A program made the translations under genes and the position numbers. DNA of 64,000 bases from Sphingomonadales bacterium (GTDB lineage Bacteria > Pseudomonadota > Alphaproteobacteria > Sphingomonadales > Sphingomonadaceae). The notes beneath the pieces were generated by a model that was not told where the DNA came from, searched no databases, and saw nothing but the letters and a program-made list of their open reading frames with translations. Below are positions 17,737 through 25,899 of the stretch, in pieces (position 1 is the first letter of the stretch; every line of letters starts with the position of its first letter). The stretch lies in the NCBI GenBank assembly GCA_028871475.1, contig JAGWMZ010000014.1:37885-101884 (forward strand), written 5' to 3'.

Positions 17737-18651
17737 ATGGAACGAGATGCCCGCAAGCTGAGCCAGTCAGCGCTTCATGAGCTTCGCCGCCATGTGATCC
17801 GTTTGCACAAGGCGGGACACAAGGTGATGCAGATCGTCGAGTTGTCGGGTCTTTCGTGGCCTGCGGTTCGCAGAGTAATTGATCGCTATGAAGCGGACGG
17901 TGCGTCGAGCCTGAAACCGAAAGATCGCGGTCGTTCGGCAGGCGATGGGCGCAGCCTGAGTGCTGAACAGGAGGCGCATATCCGCCGCTTGATCTGCGAG
18001 AAGCGGCCAGAGCAGTTGAAGATGGATGTTGCGCTGTGGACGCGCGGCGCGGTGATGGAGTTGATCGCGCATGAGTGCGGGATTGCCTTGAAGATCCGCG
18101 CGGTCGGTAATTATCTGAAGCGCTGGGGTTTTACCCCGCAGAAGCCGATCCGCCGGGCCTATGAGCAAAACCCGCAGGCAGTGCAAGCGTGGCTGGAAGA
18201 GGCCTATCCGGCGATCGAAGCGCAAGCCAAGGCGCAAGGTGGCGAGATCCACTGGGGCGATGAGACTGCGGTGATCAACACTGATGTGCGTGGCCGGTCC
18301 TGCTCTCCCAAAGGTGAGACGCCGGTTGCTTATGCGCCAGGTAGCCGCAGCAAACTCTCGATGATCTCGACCGTGACCAACCAGGGCAAGACCCGCTGGA
18401 TCATCATCGAGGAGAATTTCGGCGCAGAGCGGCTGATCAAGTTTCTCGAAGCGCTCATCAAGGACGCGGATCGCAAGATAGTCCTCATCCTCGACAATCT
18501 CAGGGCGCACCACTCCAAGCTGGTCAAGGCATGGCTGGAAACTCGCAAGGACCAGATCGAGATCTTCTATCTTCCCAGCTACTCGCCCGAATTGAACCCT
18601 GACGAGCGGCTCAACGCCAGCCTCAAGCGTATCGACTCGGGTGGGAAATAG
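17737..18651 (+). pseudogene. IS630-family transposase, 3' truncated
   Basis: Three hundred and four codons of an IS630-family DDE transposase. The N-terminal helix-turn-helix (QIVELSGLSWPAVRRVIDRYEADG) is followed by the catalytic domain with Asp in HWGDET (about 172), Asp in LILDNLRAHH (about 251) and Glu in SPELNPDE (about 284), so the DDE triad survives. Full-length relatives run to about 345 residues; here homology ends after ERLNASLK and a few foreign codons (RIDSGGK) lead to a stop, so the right end and its terminal repeat are lost. Probably inactive. Confidence 0.85.
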
Positions 18652-18750
18652 CGCCGGTTTTCCACCAGGGTGGCAGCGGGCTGCGGGCGATCTCCTCGCC
18701 GTTCCATCGTGCAACAAACATGGCTTCATCCGTCCATGATCGGGTTCTCG

Positions 18751-19368
18751 TCAGTGGTTGTGCTCGCGCTTACGATTACGGTGCGCGGCCACCTTGGCGC
18801 GGTTGCCGCAGACGCTCATGCTGCACCAGCGGCGCGCGTGGCCGCGCGTGTGGTCGGCGAACATCAGCGTGCAGGCCTGGCCCTCGCAGGCCTTCACATA
18901 GGTGAAGTCTTCCTCGACGATGACACGGGCCAGTGCCTCGCCAATGGGGATCAGCAATGATTCCGGCGCGCGCCAGCGCCGCGCCGTTTCCAGCACAAGA
19001 TGGCCATCGGCGCCGGGTACGAGGCGCAGATAGGCCTCGTCGCGCGCCAGCAGGCCGGTGAGCGGGGCGAGCGCCTCCAGCGCGCCGCCATCGAGCGGCG
19101 CGCCCATGCGTGACCGGACGAAACCCCGGAACCATTCGCGCAGGTCGCGCGCCTGATCGGCCACGCGGTCAAGCTCGCCGGGCATGGCCTTGGCAGCCAC
19201 CTCGGCAAGCTGGTCGGCGGGGACGAGTCCTGCCTGCCGCAGCCATCTCAGCAGGCCTTCGCCATCGCCGATCCAGTCCACCGGCGTATCGAGCGGGGTG
19301 GCGATGGAATTGAGGAAGTCGATGCCGCGGGTATCGGCAACGAACATGGCGGGCAGGTCGGTGGGCAT
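18751..19368 (-). CDS. CGNR zinc-finger (ABATE domain) putative regulator
   Basis: A 205-residue protein of the ABATE/CGNR family. The N-terminal helical ABATE domain (about 10-150, starting DTRGIDFLNSIATPLDTPVDW) is thought to bind a ligand. The C-terminal finger (about 155-200) has the pattern CEGQACTLMFADH then WCSMSVCGNRAKVAAHR, whose Cys residues bind zinc and which is likely to bind DNA. It is divergent from an alpha/beta hydrolase, and GTTAC-type repeats lie between, so it probably controls that operon and itself. Ligand unknown. Confidence 0.85.
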   Translation of the reverse strand: MPTDLPAMFVADTRGIDFLNSIATPLDTPVDWIGDGEGLLRWLRQAGLVPADQLAEVAAKAMPGELDRVADQARDLREWFRGFVRSRMGAPLDGGALEALAPLTGLLARDEAYLRLVPGADGHLVLETARRWRAPESLLIPIGEALARVIVEEDFTYVKACEGQACTLMFADHTRGHARRWCSMSVCGNRAKVAAHRNRKREHNH

Positions 19369-19401
19369 GGCTGGTGATCCGGGAAATTTTCGACGGCCTT
19401 T

Positions 19402-19436
19402 TTGTAACCTCTAAATTTGCTATTGACAAGTTACAA
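19402..19436. promoter_or_regulatory. GTTAC inverted-repeat operator between CGNR gene and hydrolase
   Basis: TTGTAAC (19402-19408) and GTTACAA (19430-19436) form an inverted repeat; TAACCTCT and AAGTTACAA within it recur with nearly the same spacing at 20182-20212. A TTGACA at 19423-19428 suggests it overlaps the promoter of the plus-strand gene. A further TGTAAC lies at 19445. Confidence 0.5.
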
Positions 19437-19480
19437 TACGCAGATGTAACCAGTCAATCGCAATCAAGGAGGTTTCAATT

Positions 19481-20164
19481 ATGGGCAGCGACGATACATC
19501 GGTGGTTCTGGTTCACGCCGCATGGGCCGATGGCTCAAGCTGGGCTCGGGTGATCGACGGGCTGGCAACGGCAGGGCTTAAAGCCGTAGCCGCTCCCCTG
19601 CCGCTGACTTCCTTAGCCGATGACGTGGCCGCTCTGCGCCGCGTGATCGAGCGGACGCAGGGGCCGGTGGTGCTGGTGGGCCATGCCTATTCGGGCGCGG
19701 TGATCGGCGCTGTCCGCCATGCGAGCGTAAAAGCGCTGGTCTATCTGAATGCGCTGGTGCCCGAGAAGGGTGAGACGGTGCTCGATGTCTTCTCCCGCAG
19801 CGCGCCGCATCCGCTGGCACCGCAGGTTTCACCCGATACCGACGGGCTGATCTGGCTGCCGGAAGAAGCCTTTGCCCAAGCCTTTGCCCAGCAGGTCGAT
19901 GCGCGCGAGCAAGCCATTTTGGCCGCCGTGCAACGCCCCATCTCGATCCAGTGCATTACCGCCCAGGTGGAGCGCCCGACATGGCATGACCTGCCAAGCT
20001 GGTATCTGGTTGCCGAGGAGGATCGCATGATCTCCGCTGACAACCAGCGCGCCATGGCCGAGCGCATCGGTGCGACAATCTCCAGCCTACCGCTCGACCA
20101 TTGCCCGATGCTGGGCGCGCCCGGTCGCGTCGTGGAGATGATCTTGGCGGCAGCGAAAGCCTGA
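19481..20164 (+). CDS. Alpha/beta-hydrolase-fold protein lacking the usual Ser nucleophile
   Basis: A 227-residue alpha/beta-hydrolase. The fold is clear: strand-turn VVLVHAAWADGSSWA at the N-terminus, VVLVGHAYSGAVIG at residues 63-76 where the nucleophile elbow should be, and a C-terminal LDHCPMLGAP with the candidate His. Relatives read GHSYGG; here the Ser position is Ala69, and Ser71 sits two residues later. Known members with this variant are annotated only as hydrolases. It has a strong AAGGAGG site and heads a small redox/hydrolase operon. It may be a binding or cofactor-free protein rather than an esterase. Confidence 0.8.
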   Translation: MGSDDTSVVLVHAAWADGSSWARVIDGLATAGLKAVAAPLPLTSLADDVAALRRVIERTQGPVVLVGHAYSGAVIGAVRHASVKALVYLNALVPEKGETVLDVFSRSAPHPLAPQVSPDTDGLIWLPEEAFAQAFAQQVDAREQAILAAVQRPISIQCITAQVERPTWHDLPSWYLVAEEDRMISADNQRAMAERIGATISSLPLDHCPMLGAPGRVVEMILAAAKA

Positions 20165-20181
20165 AGCGCCACGATAAATGC

Positions 20182-20212
20182 TAACCTCTCAAATCAATCC
20201 ATCAAGTTACAA
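20182..20212. promoter_or_regulatory. Second GTTAC-type site upstream of the epoxide-hydrolase-like gene
   Basis: TAACCTCT (20182-20189) and AAGTTACAA (20204-20212) repeat the element at 19405-19436 (start-to-start spacing 22 against 23 bp). It ends 12 bp before the next ATG, so binding there could block initiation. Confidence 0.5.
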
Positions 20213-20224
20213 AGGGGACCTGTC

Positions 20225-21064
20225 ATGACCCACATCACCCACCGCACCATCGCCGTCGACGGCCTGAACATCTTCTACCGTGAGGCTGGCCAACCCGGCC
20301 AGCCCAAGCTGCTGCTGCTCCACGGCTTCCCCACCTCCAGCCACATGTTCCGTGACCTTATTCCGCATCTGGCCGACCACTTTCACATCGTCGCGCCCGA
20401 TCTGCCAGGCTTCGGCCAGTCGGCGGACCCCAAGATCAACAGCTTCGACTCCATCGCCGACACGATCGAACGCTTCACCGAAAGCGTCGGCTTCGACCGC
20501 TTCATCATCTATGTCTTCGACTATGGCGCGCCCACCGGCTTCCGCCTCGCCACGCGCCACCCCGAGCGGATTGCGGGCATCATCTCGCAGAACGGCAACG
20601 CCTATGTCGAAGGGCTGAGCGAGGGCTGGAACCCGATCCGCGCCTATTGGGAGGATGCCTCGGCGCAAAACCGCGACGCGCTGCGCATGATGCTCACCGC
20701 GCAGACCACCCAGTGGCAATATACCCATGGCGTGGCCGATCCTGCGACGGTTTCGCCCGATGGCTACACGCTCGACACGCATTATCTGGCCCGCCCCCGC
20801 GCCGATGAGGTGCAACTCGATCTCTTCGGTGATTACAAGAGCAATGTCGCACTCTATCCCACCTTCCAGGCCTATTTCCGCGAGCATAAACCGCGCTTCC
20901 TCGCCGTGTGGGGCCAGAACGATCCCTTCTTCCTGCCCCCCGGCGCCGAGGCCTTCAAGCGCGACCTCCCCGAGGCCCGCGTGACCTTTTTCGATACCGG
21001 CCACTTCGCGCTGGAAACCCATGCCGAACCCATCGCGCAGGAAATCCGCGCCTTCTTCGCCTGA
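20225..21064 (+). CDS. Alpha/beta-hydrolase with Asp nucleophile (epoxide hydrolase / dehalogenase-like)
   Basis: A 279-residue alpha/beta-hydrolase. HGFPTSS (residues 33-39) is the oxyanion loop; YVFDYGAPTG (about 96-105) puts Asp99 at the nucleophile, as in epoxide hydrolases and haloalkane dehalogenases; WGQNDPFF supplies the acid and DTGHFALE the His. An Asp nucleophile argues against a plain esterase. It sits between a Ser-less hydrolase and a quinone-reductase-like gene, so a detoxification role on small electrophiles is reasonable but unproven. Its own GTTAC-type site upstream suggests separate control. Confidence 0.83.
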   Translation: MTHITHRTIAVDGLNIFYREAGQPGQPKLLLLHGFPTSSHMFRDLIPHLADHFHIVAPDLPGFGQSADPKINSFDSIADTIERFTESVGFDRFIIYVFDYGAPTGFRLATRHPERIAGIISQNGNAYVEGLSEGWNPIRAYWEDASAQNRDALRMMLTAQTTQWQYTHGVADPATVSPDGYTLDTHYLARPRADEVQLDLFGDYKSNVALYPTFQAYFREHKPRFLAVWGQNDPFFLPPGAEAFKRDLPEARVTFFDTGHFALETHAEPIAQEIRAFFA

Positions 21065-21129
21065 CCTCATGGGCGCGGCCGTCAATGCGCCGCGCCCGTC
21101 CCACCGCGAGCACACGACAGGAGACAGAC

Positions 21130-22101
21130 ATGCGCGCGATCGTCCTCGACGGCTTCGGCGGCCTTGAAGCGCTGACCTACCGCGACGTTCCCGAGCCCGA
21201 GCCGCTGGCGGGCCATGTCGTCATCGAGATCAAGGCCTTCGGCATCAACCATGCCGAAATCCATATGCGCAAGGGTGAATGGGCCGAGGCCGCGCCGGTT
21301 TCGGGTATTGAATGCGTGGGTCTGGTCAAATCCTGCCCGGGCGGAGAGTTTCCTGTGGGGGCCAAGGTGGCCGCGGTGATGGGCGGCCTTGGTCGCACGA
21401 GCAACGGCAGCTATGCCGAGTTCACCCGCGTGCCCGTCACCAATGTCGCGCTGATCGAGGCCGATTTGCCGTGGGAGCAACTGGCGGCAATCCTGGAATC
21501 CTATGCGACGGCCTGGACGACGCTGTTCCGCAACATCGCGCTCAAGGCGGGCGAGCTGATCGTCATTCGCGGCGCCACCTCCTCGCTGGGGCAGGCTGCG
21601 GTTAAGCTTGCCGTGCAGGCCGGCGCCCGCGTCATCGCCACCACGCGACAGAAGGAACGCTTTGCGGCCTTGGAAGCGCTGGGTGTCGAGCGCTGCGAGA
21701 TTGAGCGGCCTGACCTTTCCGAACATATGGTTGACGGCCGCGCCATCGACGCCGTGCTCAATCTGGTGGGCAACACGGTGGTGCTGGATTCGCTCAGGAT
21801 GCTGCGCCGTGATGGCCGCTCGTGTCTGGCAGGCTGGTTGGGCGGGCTCGACCCGATCCCCGATTTCAACCCGCTGCTCCAGATGCCCAGCGGCGTGAAC
21901 CTGACCTTTTTCGGCAGCTTCGTTTTCGGCATGCCGCAGTTCCCTCTGTCCGACGTGCCGCTTGCGAAGATCGCGCAGGATGCGGCGGCGGGCCTGTTCG
22001 ACATCAGACCGGCGCGCGTGTTCGACTTCGAAGACGTCGCCGAGGCGCACCGCCTTGTCGAAGCCAACGCGGCTGGCGGCAAGCTGGTCGTCCTTCACTG
22101 A
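21130..22101 (+). CDS. Zinc-independent MDR oxidoreductase (quinone reductase-like)
   Basis: A 323-residue medium-chain dehydrogenase/reductase. The N-terminal GroES-like domain (MRAIVLDGFGGLEALTYRDVPEPEP) lacks zinc ligands (GINHAEIHMRKGEW where zinc enzymes have the Cys-Gly and His-Glu motifs). The Rossmann domain has IRGATSSLGQAAVKLAVQAGARVIATTR near residue 145 for NADPH. Relatives reduce quinones or activated alkenes. It stands 65 bases after the hydrolase and 24 before the short-chain dehydrogenase, suggesting co-transcription in a stress or detoxification operon. Confidence 0.85.
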   Translation: MRAIVLDGFGGLEALTYRDVPEPEPLAGHVVIEIKAFGINHAEIHMRKGEWAEAAPVSGIECVGLVKSCPGGEFPVGAKVAAVMGGLGRTSNGSYAEFTRVPVTNVALIEADLPWEQLAAILESYATAWTTLFRNIALKAGELIVIRGATSSLGQAAVKLAVQAGARVIATTRQKERFAALEALGVERCEIERPDLSEHMVDGRAIDAVLNLVGNTVVLDSLRMLRRDGRSCLAGWLGGLDPIPDFNPLLQMPSGVNLTFFGSFVFGMPQFPLSDVPLAKIAQDAAAGLFDIRPARVFDFEDVAEAHRLVEANAAGGKLVVLH

Positions 22102-22125
22102 TCCATGAACCGAGAGAAGAAAACC

Positions 22126-22896
22126 ATGACCAACTCCGTCGCTATCGTCACCGGAGCCAGTCAGGGCATCGGCCGCGCCACCGCCTTGCGTCTGGCCCGG
22201 GATTTCGCAGCTCTGGTGCTGGTCGCCCGCAACCTTGACAGCCTCGAGGCAACCGCAAGGGAGATCGAGGCAGAGGGCAGGGAAGTCCTCACCATCGCGG
22301 CGGATCTTGCGGACCTTGCCGCGCCCGCCATTGTGGTCGAGCAGACGCTGGCGCGTTTCGGGCGCATCGACGCGCTGCTCAACATTGCAGGCGCCGTGCC
22401 GCAGATCGACCTGTTCGACATGACCGACGAGCAATGGGACGCAGGTTTCGCGCTGAAGCTCCACGGTGCGCGGCGGCTGACCATCGCCGCCTGGCCCGCG
22501 CTGAAGGAATGCAAGGGGTCGGTGGTGCTGATTTCGGGCAATTCGGCACAAATGCCCAAGGCGCCTTATGCGGCGGTGGGCACCATCAACGCTGCCATCG
22601 TCGCGCTGGCCAGGGCCTTTGCCGACCGGGGCATTGCCGATGGCGTGCAGGTCAACAGCGTTCTGCCCGGCCCGGTGATGACCAGGCGCCGCCGTTCCTA
22701 CCTTCAACGTTGGGCTTCGCTGCACGGCATGTCGGTCGAGGAGGCGACCCTGAAATTCCCGCAGGATGCCGGCATTGCTCGCTATGGCGAGCCTGAGGAG
22801 ATCGCCGAGTTGATGGCCTTTCTCGTCTCGCCCGGCGCGCGCTGGATGACTGGCTCGACCCTGCGCATGGATGGCGGCGAGGTCAAAACCATCTGA
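22126..22896 (+). CDS. Short-chain dehydrogenase/reductase, catalytic Lys absent
   Basis: A 256-residue SDR. The NAD(P)-binding motif TGASQGIGRA is at the N-terminus, NIAGAVPQ marks the fourth strand, and the Ser is in LISGNSAQ. The active-site Tyr is in KAPYAAVGT, where the YxxxK lysine position is Gly, so classical proton relay is disrupted. The tail DGGEVKTI is normal. An upstream in-frame ATG at 22105 is less likely because GAGAGAAG stands before 22126. Last gene of the operon, facing the AraC gene. Confidence 0.83.
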   Translation: MTNSVAIVTGASQGIGRATALRLARDFAALVLVARNLDSLEATAREIEAEGREVLTIAADLADLAAPAIVVEQTLARFGRIDALLNIAGAVPQIDLFDMTDEQWDAGFALKLHGARRLTIAAWPALKECKGSVVLISGNSAQMPKAPYAAVGTINAAIVALARAFADRGIADGVQVNSVLPGPVMTRRRRSYLQRWASLHGMSVEEATLKFPQDAGIARYGEPEEIAELMAFLVSPGARWMTGSTLRMDGGEVKTI

Positions 22897-22897
22897 C

Positions 22898-22938
22898 GCA
22901 TCGACAGGCACCCGGTCGTTGTCGATGCCGCGACCGGG
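22898..22938. terminator. Two overlapping, mutually exclusive hairpins between convergent genes
   Basis: GCATCGACA (22898-22906) can pair with TGTCGATGC (22920-22928); alternatively CCCGGTCG (22911-22918) pairs with CGACCGGG (22931-22938). They share bases, so only one can form at a time. The position between convergent stops suits bidirectional termination. Confidence 0.5.
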
Positions 22939-23889
22939 CTATAGGCGCACGCCCTTGCGAAACTGCGAGGGCGTGGCGCTGATGTGTTTCTTGAACGCGC
23001 GCTGGAATGCCGCCTCTGACTGATACCCGACGGCTTCCGCGATGGCCCCGGTAGACATGACGGTGTTCCGCAGCTTTCGTGCGGCAACGGTCATCCGGAT
23101 ATCGGTGAGCAGGTCGGCGGCTGTTCGGCCCAACCGTTGCTGGACATGGCGCACGAAGGTCGCCCGCGACATGCCACACAGCATTGCCAGATCGGGGAGC
23201 GTCCATCCGCGCTCCGGATGCCGGAACATGCCGGAAAGCGCGGGAGCGAGGCGCGGATGCCCGGCCAGAGCGAGCAGGCCGGTTGGTGCCTCCACTGTCT
23301 CGCCGGCCATTCGAATGGCCAGTGTGAACAGCGCCGTCGAGAGGCCGTTAAGCATCGCATGCCCCCCTAGATTGTCCTGCGAAGATTCTGTCCGCATAAG
23401 CCTGACCAGGTTGGCCAACTGCTTTCGCGTTTCCGTGGCACTGGGCGTCTCGCCTTGCGATCGCGCCACAAATCGTTCCGGAAAATAGCTACGAAGCAGC
23501 CGCTCATGGGTAGGCGAGACAAAAAAGCGCCCGCACAGCATGTCGAGGCGCTCACCCTCCCCGTCGTTCTCGTCGATCATCACCGCTGATCCAGCACGCT
23601 GACGTATCGCCGAAGGCTCATCGCCGCTTCCATCATGCAATGTATGCGCGCTGCCTCGCGGAATGATCAGAATGTCGCCCGCCGACAGGTGCAGCGACGG
23701 CCCACCATTTGGATCATCGAGCAGCGCCGTGCCTGCCAGAACGATGTGATAGGGGATTTCTCCCGCCGTTGCTGTCTCGAAATTGAGCCGCCAAGGCGCG
23801 CCAAACAGGCAATGATGCTCGATCTGCCCTGTAATCGGCACAAGATCGAGAAATTGACTGAGCCAGTCCGCAGAATCGAGCATGAGCAT
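22939..23889 (-). CDS. AraC-family regulator with N-terminal cupin
   Basis: A 316-residue protein. The N-terminal half is an AraC-type cupin (HLSAGDILIIPRGSAHTLHDG near residue 70). The C-terminal double helix-turn-helix (about 215-312) shows LPDLAMLCGMSRATFVRHVQQRLG and AIAEAVGYQSEAAFQRAFKKH. This subfamily often controls adjacent reductase, AhpD-like or hydrolase genes. It is divergent from the AhpD-like gene at 24009 and most likely regulates it. Two ATGs (23889, 23883) are possible. Confidence 0.88.
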   Translation of the reverse strand: MLMLDSADWLSQFLDLVPITGQIEHHCLFGAPWRLNFETATAGEIPYHIVLAGTALLDDPNGGPSLHLSAGDILIIPRGSAHTLHDGSGDEPSAIRQRAGSAVMIDENDGEGERLDMLCGRFFVSPTHERLLRSYFPERFVARSQGETPSATETRKQLANLVRLMRTESSQDNLGGHAMLNGLSTALFTLAIRMAGETVEAPTGLLALAGHPRLAPALSGMFRHPERGWTLPDLAMLCGMSRATFVRHVQQRLGRTAADLLTDIRMTVAARKLRNTVMSTGAIAEAVGYQSEAAFQRAFKKHISATPSQFRKGVRL

Positions 23890-24008
23890 TTTCCAAAATT
23901 TGAGACGTTAGGGCATATTATTGAGCGTTGCGAGAATTAGCAATCTCACTTTTCTGGCCTAAACCGCCCTCACCGGCAAGCAAGCCGATACAGAGAAAGG
24001 AAGACATC

Positions 24009-24545
24009 ATGCCTCGCATCGACACCCCCGCCCTCGACACTGCCACCGGCGCTTCCGCCGAAGTGTTCGGCCAGATCAAGAAGGCCGTCGGCAGCGTGCC
24101 CAACACCTTTGCTGCCATCGGCTTTGCCGCTCCCGCCGCGCTGAAAGCCGTTCTCGCTGCCGATGGCGTGCTGGCCGCAGGCTCGCTTTCCAAGGCCGAT
24201 CAGGAGACGATCAAGCTGCTGGTGAGCGCCACGGTGGGCTGTGACTATTGCGTCGCCGCCCACAGCCTGATCGGCAAGCTGGCCGGTCTTTCGCCCGAGG
24301 CGCTGCGCCACATTCGCCGCGGCGAGCCGACCGGGGACGCCAGGCGCGACGCGCTGATCCGCTTCGTCAGCCTGCTGGCCGGCACCAGCGGCACCATCGA
24401 GCGCGCCGAATACGACGCCATCCGCGCCGCCGGTTACACCGACACGCAGCTCGTCGAGATCAGCCTGGCCATCGCCACGACCACTTTCACCAATGTGTTC
24501 AACCGCATCAACGACACCGCCATCGACTTTCCGGCGGTGAACTGA
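24009..24545 (+). CDS. Carboxymuconolactone decarboxylase / AhpD-like protein
   Basis: A 178-residue CMD-domain protein. The redox motif CDYCVAAH (near residue 78) has the CxxC and downstream His of AhpD-type peroxidase partners, so a thiol-based alkylhydroperoxidase role is likelier than decarboxylation. The start at 24009 is fixed by AAAGGAAG just upstream and by the MPRIDTPA opening. It is divergent from the AraC regulator and followed by an RclC-like membrane gene, a pairing that suggests defence against oxidants or reactive chlorine. Confidence 0.87.
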   Translation: MPRIDTPALDTATGASAEVFGQIKKAVGSVPNTFAAIGFAAPAALKAVLAADGVLAAGSLSKADQETIKLLVSATVGCDYCVAAHSLIGKLAGLSPEALRHIRRGEPTGDARRDALIRFVSLLAGTSGTIERAEYDAIRAAGYTDTQLVEISLAIATTTFTNVFNRINDTAIDFPAVN

Positions 24546-24656
24546 GGCGACGCAGAGCGCCCTTGGTGGGCGCCCACCCTTCGCAAACGCACCCCATCAC
24601 ACAGGAGCAGGCCGGCACAGGTGCAGGGTCTTGTCGCTCCGACAGGGAGAACAACC

Positions 24657-25151
24657 ATGATCTATCTTGCAAACATTCTGGGCCGCACCGGCTTCCTCAA
24701 CCGCAACGTCGATTATCACCTGCTGCGCGGCGCAATGGTGATCATCTTCGCCTGGTTCGGCTATGACAAATGGTTCGACGCCGAGATCGAGGGCCTGCTG
24801 CCCATCATCACCCATGGCCCGCTGATCTTCTGGACGATCCCGGTGCTGGGCATCCATGGCACGGCGATCCTGCTGGGCACCTCTGAATGGACCTTCGGCA
24901 CGCTGCTGCTGCTGGGCTTCTGGAACAAGAAGCTGGGCATGGTGGGCGCGCTTGGCTCGACGGCGACCTTCATCGCCACGCTCACCGTCTTCCCCTTCGT
25001 GCCTGACGCATGGCTGGGCGGTGCTGGCGGCTTCCCTGCCATGACGATCAACACCGCGTTCCTGCTCAAGGATCTCGTGCTGCTGGCGGTGTCTCTCTAT
25101 CTCCTGCGCCAGGACGCCGTCCGGGTGATCGAGGCCCACAGCGCCAAGTGA
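24657..25151 (+). CDS. DUF417/YkgB (RclC-like) inner-membrane protein
   Basis: A 164-residue membrane protein with four predicted helices (about 20-40, 65-90, 95-120 and 130-155). MVIIFAWFGYDKWFDAEIEGLLPII and LLGTSEWTFGTLLLLGFW are typical of the DUF417/YkgB family, whose E. coli member RclC belongs to the reactive-chlorine response. Its molecular activity is not known. The ATG at 24657 follows AGGGAGAA. It lies 111 bases after the AhpD-like gene and ends at a strong hairpin, closing the operon. Confidence 0.83.
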   Translation: MIYLANILGRTGFLNRNVDYHLLRGAMVIIFAWFGYDKWFDAEIEGLLPIITHGPLIFWTIPVLGIHGTAILLGTSEWTFGTLLLLGFWNKKLGMVGALGSTATFIATLTVFPFVPDAWLGGAGGFPAMTINTAFLLKDLVLLAVSLYLLRQDAVRVIEAHSAK

Positions 25152-25169
25152 TCGCAAGGGCAGGATCAG

Positions 25170-25196
25170 AATGGCCGCTCCTCGGGAGCGGCCATT
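25170..25196 (+). terminator. Strong intrinsic-terminator-like hairpin
   Basis: AATGGCCGCTCC (25170-25181) pairs perfectly with GGAGCGGCCATT (25185-25196) over a 3-base loop, 18 bp after the DUF417 stop and followed by TCCTTG. It probably ends the AhpD-like/DUF417 transcript. Confidence 0.75.
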
Positions 25197-25201
25197 TCCT
25201 T

Positions 25202-25883
25202 GTGGCTGTGGAGCAGTGTCGTGTCAGCCGAGCGTTGGCACTGCTCGAAACGTCACTGTGGATTGCAGGCGGCCTCGTCCTGCTGAACGCTTTCAGCGTG
25301 CACCCGCGGATGCCGGCAGGCTATTCCGCGACTTTTGCAACGGTAGTCGGTGGCATCCTGTTCGCCGTAGGCGCCTTCGTAAACCGCACCTGCATTTTCG
25401 GCTCGGTTGCCCGCTTGGGATCTGGTAAATGGGCTTATCTGGCAACGCTGGTCGGTTACTTTCCGGGCTGTTTGATCGGGCGGGTCCTGCCGGCTCCAGG
25501 GCAATTGAAGGATGCTTCACGCCTGCTGGGCAGCCCAATGTGGCTGGCGTTGTTGGTCGGAGCCGTGCTTGCTGCCCGATCACTTTCGCATGTCCGCCGT
25601 GTCCGGAAGAACGCTGGCACACTGGAGCCTATCTGGTCTCCCCCTGTTGCAACCATAATGATTGGTCGGCGGGCAAGATGCGCGTGGTTCGTCCCGATCC
25701 GGCCAGCGGAGCGCGCACCTTCGCGGGTGGCGCGATCATGGGGCTGGGGGAGTTTTGATACCGGGGGGCAATACCGGGCTGATCCTGGTCGGCGTGCCGA
25801 TGCTTTGGCCTTACGCATGGCCTGCCTTTGCGACAATCTGCCTCACGATCTATGTGGCAGTGCGCCTGACCTTTGTCCGATAG
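25202..25883 (+). pseudogene. YeeE/YedE-family (sulfur transport) membrane protein, frameshifted
   Basis: Homology to YeeE/YedE membrane proteins runs across three frames. The first (from about GTG 25202) gives VVGGILFAVGAFVNRTCIFGSVARLGSGKWAYLATLVGY; a second (about 25600-25755) gives the FAGGAIMGLGEF segment; the third (about 25746-25883) gives LIPGGNTGLILVGVPMLWPYAWPAFA. At least two shifts, near 25600 and 25750, are needed to rebuild one protein. Family members carry thiosulfate or sulfur compounds through conserved Cys residues such as the NRTC here. Sequencing error could mimic this, but two shifts make decay likelier. Confidence 0.7.
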
Positions 25884-25899
25884 GAACGGCAGGCGAACC

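Noticed and set aside
21082..22911. A 609-codon minus-strand frame over the MDR and SDR genes
   Set aside because: Spans two well-supported genes on the other strand and has shadow-type composition.
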